A stretch of DNA of 64,000 nt from JALYGJ01 sp963781705 (GTDB lineage: Bacteria > Chloroflexota > Limnocylindria > Limnocylindrales > CSP1-4): NCBI GenBank assembly GCA_963781705.1, contig CAWAGP010000010.1, positions 372,001 through 436,000 of the forward strand, in the 5' to 3' direction. How positions within the stretch are numbered: position 1 is the first letter of the stretch; each line of letters begins with the position of its first letter. The notes under the pieces are model-generated. The model did no database searches. It had not been told where the DNA came from and worked only from the letters and a program-made list of their open reading frames with translations. Made by a program: the position numbers and the translations under genes. Shown one piece after another: positions 8,298-15,585 of this stretch.

Positions 8298-8453
8298 GAT
8301 TCCGCGTACCAGTCGGCAGTTTGCCGGGTTTCCGCTTTGCGGCCACCTTCAGCATCCGAAAACGGCCGATCTTGGCGCCGAATCCCGCGCCGGAGTCGGA
8401 ATCCGCGCCAATCGGCCCGCGAGGACGTCGAAATACGTCCGAGCTTCGACCCT
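8292..8453 (+). repeat. Dispersed ~155-bp intergenic element, copy 2
   Basis: It aligns by eye with 2901-3062 in the same orientation and lies 48 bp before thrC. The best conserved core is GTCCGAGCT, then CCTGG and GCGGAA. The gap between the divergent trpS and thrC holds nothing else that I recognise. Confidence 0.5.
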
Positions 8454-8501
8454 GGAGCGGAAACGATGCCGCGACCGCCGTACCGCGTCACAATCGGTTG
8501 C

Positions 8502-9620
8502 ATGCGGATGAGTCAGGTGCTGCGTCAACTGCAGCGCCAGCGGTCGAGCGCTGCGGCACGGCCGCGGTTGATGGAGCGCTACGCTGCCTTCCTGCCCATC
8601 AGCGGCGCCACGCCCACCCTCACCCTGGGCGAGGGATACACGCCACTCGTCCATGCCCGCAACCTTGGCCGCATCATCGGCTGCCCGCTGCTCCACCTCA
8701 AGGTGGAGGGCCTCAACCCGACCGGCTCGTTCAAGGACCGTGGCATGGTCGTCGCCGTGGCCAAGGCCATGGAGGGTGGGGCACGGGCGATCATCTGCGC
8801 CTCGACCGGCAACACGGCCGCTTCGGCAGCGGCCTATGGCGCGCTCGCCGGGCTCGAGGTCGTGGTGGTGCTGCCGCGCGGCCAGATCGCCGCCGGCAAA
8901 CTGCTCCAGGCCCAGGTCGCCGGCGCGCGCGTGGTGGCCATCGACGGCAACTTCGACGACGCGCTGCGGGCCGTCCGCGAACTCACCGATGGGCACGGCG
9001 ACCCCGAGCGGCCGGTGACGCTCGTCAACTCGGTCAACCCGCACCGGCTGGCGGGCCAGAAGACGGCTGCCTTCGAGGTGTGCGAGGACCTGGGCGGCGC
9101 GCCCGACTACCTGGCCATTCCCGTCGGCAACGCCGGCAACATCAGCGCCTACTGGCAGGGTTTCACCGACTATCGCGACGCCGGCCTGGTCGAGACGCGG
9201 CCGCGCATGCTCGGCTTCCAGGCGGCCGGCGCGGCACCGCTGGTGGTCGGCCATCCCATCGACGAGCCGCAGACCATCGCCACGGCGATTCGCATCGGCC
9301 ACCCGGCCAGCGCCGAGAAGGCGCTGCGCGCCAAGGACGAATCGGGCGGGGTGATCGACGCGGTCAGCGACGACGAGATCCTTGCCGCCTACCGTGACCT
9401 GGCGCGCTATGAGGGCATCTTCTGCGAGCCGGCGTCGGCCGCTTCGGTCGCCGGCGTCCGAAAGCTCGCGGCACAGGGCCACATCGATCCCGGCGCGACG
9501 ATCGTGTGCGTACTGACCGGCAACGGGCTCAAGGATCCCGACACCGCCCTGCGCTTGGTCGCGCCGGTGCTCGACTCGGGCGCCACCGCCGACGCCATCC
9601 GCCAGACACTCGGCTGGTGA
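8502..9620 (+). CDS. thrC: Threonine synthase
   Basis: A PLP enzyme converting O-phospho-L-homoserine to threonine, 372 aa. The PLP lysine lies in NPTGSFKDRGM, the phosphate-binding loop is CASTGNTAASAAAYGA, and the C-terminal PLP contact is CVLTGNGLKDP. ATG 8502 (or 8508) places the family's usual start just before ERYAAFLPI. An open frame extends further upstream but only through the intergenic repeat. The 3' end overlaps thrB by GTGA, forming a thrC-thrB-birA transcript. Confidence 0.95.
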   Translation: MRMSQVLRQLQRQRSSAAARPRLMERYAAFLPISGATPTLTLGEGYTPLVHARNLGRIIGCPLLHLKVEGLNPTGSFKDRGMVVAVAKAMEGGARAIICASTGNTAASAAAYGALAGLEVVVVLPRGQIAAGKLLQAQVAGARVVAIDGNFDDALRAVRELTDGHGDPERPVTLVNSVNPHRLAGQKTAAFEVCEDLGGAPDYLAIPVGNAGNISAYWQGFTDYRDAGLVETRPRMLGFQAAGAAPLVVGHPIDEPQTIATAIRIGHPASAEKALRAKDESGGVIDAVSDDEILAAYRDLARYEGIFCEPASAASVAGVRKLAAQGHIDPGATIVCVLTGNGLKDPDTALRLVAPVLDSGATADAIRQTLGW

Positions 9621-10534
9621 TCGTCGTCGAGGCTCCGGCGAGCAGCGCCAATCTGGGGCCCGGATTCGACGCGCTCGCGCTGGCGTGGCAACTGCGCCTG
9701 CGCGTCGCGCTCGCGCCGGCCGACGGCGATGGCGACGAGTTGCACGTCAGCGGGGAGGGTGAGGCTGAAATCAGGCTTGGACCGGGCAACCGTTTCGTGG
9801 CCGGCTTCGAGCGTGGCCTGGCCGAGCTGGGTGTCAAGCGGCCGCCGATGCGCATCGATATGGACAACCAGATTCCACTCGGCCGTGGGCTCGGGTCGTC
9901 GGCCGCCGCCTGCGTCGCCGGGCTGCTCGCCGGCTGGGCGCTGGCCGGCGCGCCAATCGATCAGACCCGCCTGCTTGCCCTGGCGGCCGCCATCGAGGGC
10001 CATGCCGACAATGCCGCGGCCGCGCTGCTGGGTGGTTTCGTGATCGTCTCGACCGACGAGCGAGGCGATACCCAGGCGGCCCGCTTCGACGCGCCACCGG
10101 CGCTGGTGGCGGCCCTGTTCATCCCCGATCTGCCGCTCTCGACCGAGCAGATGCGCGCCGTCCTGCCGGCCACCGTGACGCATGCCGACGCGGCGCGCAA
10201 CAACGCCCGCACGGCGCTTGTCACCGCCGCCCTGACGAGCGGACGGCTGGAGTTGCTGGCGGCGATGGCCGGCGACCGGCTGCACGAGCCGTATCGGGCC
10301 GTGCACTTTCCGCAACTCCGCGTGCTGCGCGAGGCGGCCACCGCGGCTGGTGCGCTGGGCGCGGCCCTGTCAGGCGCTGGTTCGACGGTAGTTGCGCTGA
10401 CGGGTGACGAGCCACGGGCGCACGCCGTCGCGCAGGCGATGGCCGCGGCCGCCGTCCGATCGGGGCTGGCGGGCCGCTCGCTGGTCGTTCGTCCGGCGCA
10501 GGCTGGTGCGACGATCGTCGCCGGCGGCCGATGA
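9617..10534 (+). CDS. thrB: Homoserine kinase
   Basis: A GHMP-family kinase that phosphorylates homoserine, giving the substrate for the ThrC encoded just upstream. It has the N-terminal SSANLGPGFDALALA motif, the ATP-binding loop PLGRGLGSSAAA and the C-terminal GALGAALSGAGST motif, in 305 aa. GTG 9617 overlaps the thrC stop, which decides the start. It overlaps birA by ATGA. Confidence 0.95.
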   Translation: MIVVEAPASSANLGPGFDALALAWQLRLRVALAPADGDGDELHVSGEGEAEIRLGPGNRFVAGFERGLAELGVKRPPMRIDMDNQIPLGRGLGSSAAACVAGLLAGWALAGAPIDQTRLLALAAAIEGHADNAAAALLGGFVIVSTDERGDTQAARFDAPPALVAALFIPDLPLSTEQMRAVLPATVTHADAARNNARTALVTAALTSGRLELLAAMAGDRLHEPYRAVHFPQLRVLREAATAAGALGAALSGAGSTVVALTGDEPRAHAVAQAMAAAAVRSGLAGRSLVVRPAQAGATIVAGGR

Positions 10535-11310
10535 CCTTTCCGGCGCGCCTGGAGCGCTTCGGCGAGGTCGACTCGACACAACGCGTGGTGCGCGAGTGGC
10601 TGGCCGGCGGCCAGCCCGAGGTGGCGGTCGCCGTCGCGCAGTTCCAGTCTGGCGGACGCGGCCGGCACGAGCGGCAGTGGCTGGCGCCGCCCGGCGCCGG
10701 ATTGCTGCTGTCCGTCGGCTTCCGGCCGCGGCACCTGCCAGCGCGCCACGCTTGGCGCCTGGCGGCGATCGTCTCCTTGGCGATGCGCGACGCGGCCGAA
10801 GAGGCCGCCGGCCTGCGCGACGGGACGATCTGGCTCAAGTGGCCGAATGACCTCGTGGCCGACGCTGAACACGGCGGCCTGCTCAAGTTGGCCGGTGTGC
10901 TCGGCGAATCAGTGGCCGGCGCCGACGGCATCGAGTCGGCCGTGGTCGGCATCGGTGTCAACGGCGACTGGCCGGCGGCCGACTTTCCGGCCGACCTCGC
11001 ACCGGCGATGACCAGCCTGCGCGAGTTGGCGGCCGGGCGGCCGGTCGACCACGAGCAGCTGCTGGACGCCTTCCTGGCCCGCCTCGAGCCGCGCTACGAG
11101 GCGCTCACGACGGAGCGTTTCGACAGCGCCGGCTGGTCGACGGCGCAGCGCACGACCGGCCGCCGGGTCGAGGTCGAGCTGGGCGACGCCGTGCTGGCCG
11201 GCACGGCGCTCGGTGTCGAACCGGACAGCGGCGCGTTGCTGGTCGAGACGGGTGACGGTGAGGTCCACGCAGTCGACAGTGGCGAGGTGACGCGCTGCCG
11301 AGTGGCCTGA
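10531..11310 (+). CDS. birA: Biotin--[acetyl-CoA-carboxylase] ligase
   Basis: It attaches biotin to the BCCP lysine of acetyl-CoA carboxylase, encoded 8 kb downstream (accB). The 259-aa protein lacks the N-terminal HTH of E. coli BirA and is therefore the enzyme-only form. The biotinyl-AMP loop SGGRGRHERQW, the catalytic KWPNDL motif and GVLGES are present. The C-terminal SH3-like domain ends at SGEVTRCRVA. It is translationally coupled to thrB. Confidence 0.95.
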   Translation: MTFPARLERFGEVDSTQRVVREWLAGGQPEVAVAVAQFQSGGRGRHERQWLAPPGAGLLLSVGFRPRHLPARHAWRLAAIVSLAMRDAAEEAAGLRDGTIWLKWPNDLVADAEHGGLLKLAGVLGESVAGADGIESAVVGIGVNGDWPAADFPADLAPAMTSLRELAAGRPVDHEQLLDAFLARLEPRYEALTTERFDSAGWSTAQRTTGRRVEVELGDAVLAGTALGVEPDSGALLVETGDGEVHAVDSGEVTRCRVA

Positions 11311-11340
11311 CCGGGCGGCGCGCCACCCCCGGCCCGATGT

Positions 11341-11380
11341 GCCGACCGGCCTCGTTATGGGCCGACTGGCCTCAATATGT
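11341..11380 (+). repeat. 20-bp tandem pair, plus orientation
   Basis: Two adjacent 20-mers, GCCGACCGGCCTCGTTATGG and GCCGACTGGCCTCAATATGT, lie between the convergent birA and XRE gene ends. An inverted matching pair lies at 12051-12090 on the other side of the XRE gene. The core GGCCTCGTTATG recurs at 33357-33368. Confidence 0.75.
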
Positions 11381-11447
11381 TGGGGGGACATCGCCCGGCA
11401 CGGTGATGGCTCGGGGACGACACCCAGCCGACGCTCAACCGCGCGGG

Positions 11448-11954
11448 CTATTCGTCGTCGCGCTGGATCTCCTCCAGGAGCTGACGCATGCGGTCGGATA
11501 GTCCATCGGCCGGCGGTTCCGGTGGCAAAGGTGGTGCCGGTTGCCACTGGCACCAGTGCTCGTGCGGGCAATAGCCGAGTGGCAGCGCCCGGCCGAGAAC
11601 GGCCGACAGCTTCACCAGGCGCTCCGCTTTTGCCCACGGCGCCAGGGCCCGCTCGAGGCGCGAGATCAACCCCTGCTCGACACCCGAACGGCGGGCCAGT
11701 TCGCGTTGCGTCATGTCGGCCAGGTAGCGGCCGCGCTTCACGTATTGTCCGAACGCGAGCAGGTCAGGATCGGGCTGCGACCCACTTCGCCCGACAACCG
11801 GATGTTGCCAACCCCAGGGAGGCGGGATGAACCAGCTCGGCGCCGACGCCATGATCTGGCGATGCCGCGGCGGCACGTAGATGGCCCTCGATAGATCTGT
11901 TGAGCGCGCCTCGACCGATGCGGTCGGCTCGCGTTCGTCGCTGTCGTCGTGCAT
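11448..11954 (-). CDS. XRE-family helix-turn-helix regulator
   Basis: A 168-aa protein with a single HTH domain at residues 66-122 (DMTQRELARRSGVEQGLISRLERA). It is flanked by an N-terminal region rich in Pro/Trp (WFIPPPWGWQHP) and a C-terminal Cys/His/Trp-rich segment (GYCPHEHWCQWQ) that could bind metal. The target is unknown. It is bracketed by inverted 20-bp tandem repeat pairs and is divergent from an ECF sigma gene. A TTAAAT box lies 6 nt before the ATG, suggesting a leaderless transcript. Confidence 0.8.
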   Translation of the reverse strand: MHDDSDEREPTASVEARSTDLSRAIYVPPRHRQIMASAPSWFIPPPWGWQHPVVGRSGSQPDPDLLAFGQYVKRGRYLADMTQRELARRSGVEQGLISRLERALAPWAKAERLVKLSAVLGRALPLGYCPHEHWCQWQPAPPLPPEPPADGLSDRMRQLLEEIQRDDE

Positions 11955-11960
11955 GGCGCC

Positions 11961-11966
11961 ATTTAA
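11961..11966 (-). promoter_or_regulatory. -10-like box TTAAAT before the XRE gene
   Basis: TTAAAT on the minus strand, 6 nt before the ATG at 11954. It stands out as AT-rich in a GC-rich background (the surrounding ATTTAAAT is palindromic). Confidence 0.5.
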
Positions 11967-12050
11967 ATCGCGGCCACTCGCCCGGCACTTATGGCCCGCT
12001 TAGCGCGGCCTTTCGCGCCCTCCGCCGACGCCAAACTCCCCGCTCGAGTC

Positions 12051-12090
12051 TGCATATTGAGGCCCGTCGGCGCATATTGAGGCCAGTCGG
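12051..12090 (-). repeat. 20-bp tandem pair, minus orientation
   Basis: On the minus strand: GCCGACTGGCCTCAATATGC and GCCGACGGGCCTCAATATGC (the outermost base falls at the border). It is the inverted counterpart of 11341-11380. It lies in the divergent region between the XRE gene and the ECF sigma gene, about 75 bp before the sigma start. Confidence 0.75.
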
Positions 12091-12151
12091 CGCATCGGGT
12101 GGCGGAACCGGGCCGAGAGGCACCACGAAGAGGGCGCGTTGGTGTAACGAC

Positions 12152-12157
12152 TAGACT
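12152..12157 (+). promoter_or_regulatory. -10-like box TAGACT before the ECF sigma gene
   Basis: TAGACT, 6 nt before the GTG start of the sigma factor; no ribosome site fits between them. Confidence 0.5.
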
Positions 12158-12163
12158 GCCCCG

Positions 12164-12802
12164 GTGTTCAGGAGAGGGAAGGACCGCGCCGCGGTCCAGC
12201 TTGATGGCGCCGACCGCACCGCCGTGGAGGCGGCCCAACGCGACCCTCAGGCGTTCGAGACGCTTTATCGGAAGTACGTCGCCCAGGTGTACAACTTCGC
12301 GCTCTACGAGCTCCGCGACCGTCACGCTGCCGAGGACCTGACGGCGCAGGTTTTCCTGCGCGCACTCGCGGCGCTGCCGACGTTTCGTGAGGAGCAAATC
12401 TCACCCGCCAGCAGCTTTCGAGTGTGGCTGTTCCAGATTGCCCGTAACGCACTGGCCAACGAGCGGCGACGCGTGCGCCGCCATCCGGTGACCGCGCTCG
12501 ACGATGCGTTCGAGGTGGCCGCGGCCGATGACCCGCAGGCCACGGCCACCGAGCGAGACCAACTGCGGCGCGCCCTTGCCGCCATCGACACGTTGCCCGA
12601 CGACCGGCGCCGCGTGTTGCTGCTGCGCTTCGTGGGTGAGATGAGTACCGACGAGATCGGCCGTGTCCTGGGCCGCTCGGAGGGTGCCACGCGCGTCCTG
12701 ATCCATCGCTCGCTGCAGGCGGTGGCGATGCAGCTCGGCCGTCAGCGCGGCCGACAGGAAGCTGATGCGCACGCCGCGCGGCAGAGGCGACCAGCGCATT
12801 GA
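12164..12802 (+). CDS. ECF-type RNA polymerase sigma factor
   Basis: A 212-aa sigma-70 family protein with only regions 2 and 4. Region 2 is FETLYRKYVAQVYNFALYEL followed by HAAEDLTAQVFLRAL, which contacts core RNA polymerase and the -10 element. Region 4 is LPDDRRRVLLLRF...TDEIGRVLGRSEGATRVLIHR. The Arg/Ala/His-rich tail is unusual but short. The gene overlaps the next small gene by one base, so that product is the likely anti-sigma or membrane partner. The regulon is unknown; lying directly upstream of accD could mean read-through control of fatty-acid synthesis. Confidence 0.92.
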   Translation: MFRRGKDRAAVQLDGADRTAVEAAQRDPQAFETLYRKYVAQVYNFALYELRDRHAAEDLTAQVFLRALAALPTFREEQISPASSFRVWLFQIARNALANERRRVRRHPVTALDDAFEVAAADDPQATATERDQLRRALAAIDTLPDDRRRVLLLRFVGEMSTDEIGRVLGRSEGATRVLIHRSLQAVAMQLGRQRGRQEADAHAARQRRPAH

Positions 12803-13140
12803 TGCAGTCCGAAACCGAAGACGCGATCCAGAGCGACAGCTACATCGACGCGTTGCTTGCCGCACACGCACGGCAGCCCATCCCGTGGACGGCGCCGGCG
12901 TTCGTGCCGGCTCCCAGCCTGCGCCAGGTGATCCGCCTGCTGGAGCGCCGGCTGCCGCGGCTGCACCCGTCCTTCCTGTTCGAGGAGCGGCTGGCCGGGC
13001 AGCTTCGGGCCGCCGCCGTCGTCTCGACGCCGTCGGCCGCAGCCGTCGTTGACCGGCGCCTGCTGATGGGCGGCGCATTGGCGTCGGGCGTGTCGATAGC
13101 CGGGGCGGCGATGCTCGCCTGGCGACGGAGGCGCAACTAG
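12802..13140 (+). CDS. Small tail-anchored protein, possible anti-sigma partner
   Basis: A 112-aa protein of no family I recognise. The soluble N-terminus (about 1-85) has a charged amphipathic stretch, LRQVIRLLERRLPRLHPSFLFEERL (shown split: LRQVIRLLERR and LHPSFLFEERL). A single C-terminal membrane helix (GGALASGVSIAGAAMLAW) ends in the stop-transfer RRRRN. Its coupling to an ECF sigma gene (TGATG overlap) is the usual arrangement of anti-sigma factors, though the ZAS zinc motif H-x3-C-x2-C is absent. accD begins at the next base. Confidence 0.7.
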   Translation: MQSETEDAIQSDSYIDALLAAHARQPIPWTAPAFVPAPSLRQVIRLLERRLPRLHPSFLFEERLAGQLRAAAVVSTPSAAAVVDRRLLMGGALASGVSIAGAAMLAWRRRRN

Positions 13141-14043
13141 ATGCCCATCAAGCTGCCTTTCGGCGGCCGACGCCAGTCATATCCGACCGACCTCTGGACG
13201 CGCTGCCCGGGTTGCCAGGAGATGCTCTACAACAAGCAGCTCGACAAGAACCAGCGGGTTTGCCCCAAGTGCGGCCATCATTTCCGGCTGCGGGCCGACA
13301 TGCGTTTGACGATGCTGCTCGACCGCGACAGCTTTCGCGAGCACGACGCCGGCCTGGAATCGGTCGACGTGCTCGGTTTCGTCGACCAGAAGCCATACCC
13401 CGAACGGCTCGAGGCGGCGCGCGTCGGCACCGGCAGCCGCGACGCGGCGGTGTGGGGCACCGGCACCATCGCCGGCACCCGGATCGTGTTGTGCGTAATG
13501 GATTTCGCCTTCATGGGTGGCTCGATGGGCACGGTCGTCGGCGAGAAGGTCACCCGCGCCGCGGAGCATGCGCTGCAGGAGCGCCAGCCGTTGATCATCG
13601 TGTCGGCCTCGGGCGGCGCGCGCATGCAGGAGGGGACGCTGTCGCTGATGCAGCTGGCCAAGACCGTGGGCGCACTCGGTCGGCTGTCCGAAGCGGGCGT
13701 GCCATACATCAGCGTGTTGACCGACCCGACGACCGGTGGCGTTTTCGCCTCCTTCGCCGCTTTGGGCGACATCAACCTGGCCGAACCGAACGCGCTGATT
13801 GGTTTCGCCGGTGCACGTGTCGCCGCGGGCACGATTGCCGAGTCGCTGCCTGATGGTTTCCAGCGCGCCGAGTTCCTGCTCGAGCATGGCTTCATCGACC
13901 TGATCGTGCCGCGCGCCCAGTTGCGCGACAAGCTGCTCGGACTGCTGCGCTACATGCGTGTCGCGCCGCCGGCCGACGGCAACGGGCACAATCAGGGCTC
14001 GCCCGTCAGCAATCGCGAACTGCGCGAGCTTGTCCGTGGCTGA
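13141..14043 (+). CDS. accD: Acetyl-CoA carboxylase carboxyltransferase subunit beta
   Basis: This subunit transfers the carboxyl group from biotin to acetyl-CoA together with AccA. The N-terminal four-Cys zinc ribbon is C22/C25/C41/C44, followed by the crotonase-like carboxyltransferase domain with FMGGSMGTVVGEK, SASGGARMQEG and DPTTGGVFASFA. At 300 aa it is standard length. It is the first gene of a tight acc/fab operon and overlaps the accA start. Confidence 0.97.
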   Translation: MPIKLPFGGRRQSYPTDLWTRCPGCQEMLYNKQLDKNQRVCPKCGHHFRLRADMRLTMLLDRDSFREHDAGLESVDVLGFVDQKPYPERLEAARVGTGSRDAAVWGTGTIAGTRIVLCVMDFAFMGGSMGTVVGEKVTRAAEHALQERQPLIIVSASGGARMQEGTLSLMQLAKTVGALGRLSEAGVPYISVLTDPTTGGVFASFAALGDINLAEPNALIGFAGARVAAGTIAESLPDGFQRAEFLLEHGFIDLIVPRAQLRDKLLGLLRYMRVAPPADGNGHNQGSPVSNRELRELVRG

Positions 14044-15052
14044 CGCGAGCGACGTCCAGATCGGCGAGGTGGTCGACGAGCAGCCGCTGCGCGATGCCGT
14101 CTGGGCGCGCGTCCAGATGGCACGCAACGTGCACCGGCCGCACACGCTCGAGCTGCTCGGAGCGATGGCCACCGAGGTCATCGAGTTGCACGGCGATCGC
14201 CTGTTCCGCGATGACCCGGCGATCGTCGGCGGCCTGTGCCGGATCGATGGGCGGCGCGTCATGTTCGTCGGTTTCCAGAAAGGCGCCGAGACCAACGAGA
14301 ACATCCGCCGCAATTTCGGCATGCCCCACCCGGAGGGTTATCGCAAGGCGATCAGGCTGTACCGGCTGGCCGAGAAGCTGGAGCTGCCGGTGGTCACCTT
14401 CGTCGACACGCCGGGCGCCTTTCCCGGCGCCGAGTCTGAGGAGCGCGGCATAGCCGAGGCGATCGCGCGCTCGATCCAGGTCATGACTTCGCTGCGCACG
14501 CCGATCGTCACGGTAATCACCGGCGAGGGTGGTTCCGGCGGCGCGCTCGCGCTGGCCGTCGGCGACGTGGTCATCGCGCTCGAGAACTCGATCTATTCGG
14601 TCATCAGCCCCGAGGGCGCGGCGAGCATCCTGTGGCGCTCCGCCGATCACGCCCAGCAGGCCGCGCTGGCGATGCGCCTGACGGCGGCCGAGCAGCTGGC
14701 GCTCGGCGTGATCGACGAGGTCGTACCGGAACCGGGCGGTGGTGCGCACGAGAACCTCGACGAAACTGCCCGACGGCTGCGCGGCCGGATCGTGGCGCAG
14801 CTCGACACGCTCGCCGGTCGTGACCGGCGCGTGCTGCTCGACGCGCGCTATGCGCGCTACCGGCGCATGGGCGAGTTCACCGTCGCGCCCGAGACCGGCG
14901 AGCGACGGGTGCCGAGCGAACGTGCCGGCATCACCGACCGTATTCGCCAGCTGCTCGACAGTGGCCGCGCGGTGCTGACCGGCGCCGACGGCGCGCCGCA
15001 GCCCGGCAGCCCGGCCGCGGCCGATGAGCCGCCGCTGCGCGAGGAGATCTGA
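14036..15052 (+). CDS. accA: Acetyl-CoA carboxylase carboxyltransferase subunit alpha
   Basis: Partner of AccD in the carboxyltransferase half-reaction, 338 aa. It contains GFQKGAETNENIRRNFGMPHPEGYRKA (cited in part: NFGMPHPEGYRKA), VDTPGAFPGAESEERGI and GEGGSGGALALAVGD. GTG 14036, overlapping the accD end by 8 bp, starts at VADASDVQ. The C-terminus is about 30 residues longer than E. coli AccA and low in complexity. Confidence 0.95.
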   Translation: MADASDVQIGEVVDEQPLRDAVWARVQMARNVHRPHTLELLGAMATEVIELHGDRLFRDDPAIVGGLCRIDGRRVMFVGFQKGAETNENIRRNFGMPHPEGYRKAIRLYRLAEKLELPVVTFVDTPGAFPGAESEERGIAEAIARSIQVMTSLRTPIVTVITGEGGSGGALALAVGDVVIALENSIYSVISPEGAASILWRSADHAQQAALAMRLTAAEQLALGVIDEVVPEPGGGAHENLDETARRLRGRIVAQLDTLAGRDRRVLLDARYARYRRMGEFTVAPETGERRVPSERAGITDRIRQLLDSGRAVLTGADGAPQPGSPAAADEPPLREEI

Positions 15053-15054
15053 CG

Positions 15055-15585
15055 ATGGCCGAAAAGACCGCCGACGAGCAGGCCCGCGCGACCATCGCCC
15101 GCCTCGCGGACGAGCTGCTGCCGACGCTCATGGCTCGCCTGGCGCAGAGCGAGCTGGGTGAGATCGAAGTCCGCGAGAACGGCTGGCGGATCAGGCTGCG
15201 CCGACCGTCCGCCGCTCTGCCGGCCGGCATCGGCGGCAACAGCAGCAAGCCGAGCGCGGCCGTCGCCGAGCACGCCGCCACCCGCGCCCTGGCGGTCGGT
15301 CCGGGCGTTCATCCCGCGGAGCGCCAACCGCGCTCGGAACCGGCACGCGACGTGGTGACATCGCCCGCCGTTGGCTATTTCGTACCGCGCGAGAACGTCG
15401 CCGTCGGCGCTGCGCTGCGCGCCGGCGACGTGATCGGCCACGTCGACATGCTCGGCGTGCGCCACGAGGTCGTCAGCCCGCGCGACGGCGCGCTCCGCTC
15501 GATCGAGGTCGAACCCGGCGCGGCGGTCGAGTACGGCGAGCCGATCGCCCGCGTCGAGGCCGAGCTGCCCGCGAGGATCGGCTGA
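15055..15585 (+). CDS. BCCP-like biotinyl-domain protein lacking the biotin lysine
   Basis: A 176-aa protein in the accB position, between accA and accC. The N-terminal helix (LADELLPTLMARLAQSELGEIEV), linker and C-terminal barrel follow BCCP. The tail SPRDGALRSIEVEPGAAVEYGEPIARVE (in part: VEPGAAVEYGEPIARVE) matches a biotinyl domain. However, the biotinylation tetrad E-A-M-K is replaced by D-M-L-G (residues 131-134), so Gly134 sits where the modified Lys should be. A canonical AccB is encoded at 19502-19978. It may be a structural subunit of the carboxylase, a regulator, or a decayed paralog; its retention in a coupled operon argues for use. Confidence 0.8.
   Translation: MAEKTADEQARATIARLADELLPTLMARLAQSELGEIEVRENGWRIRLRRPSAALPAGIGGNSSKPSAAVAEHAATRALAVGPGVHPAERQPRSEPARDVVTSPAVGYFVPRENVAVGAALRAGDVIGHVDMLGVRHEVVSPRDGALRSIEVEPGAAVEYGEPIARVEAELPARIG

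Noticed and set aside
7899..8501. Upstream extension of thrC
   Set aside because: The frame is open but runs through the trpS 5' end and the intergenic repeats; the family start is at about 8502.
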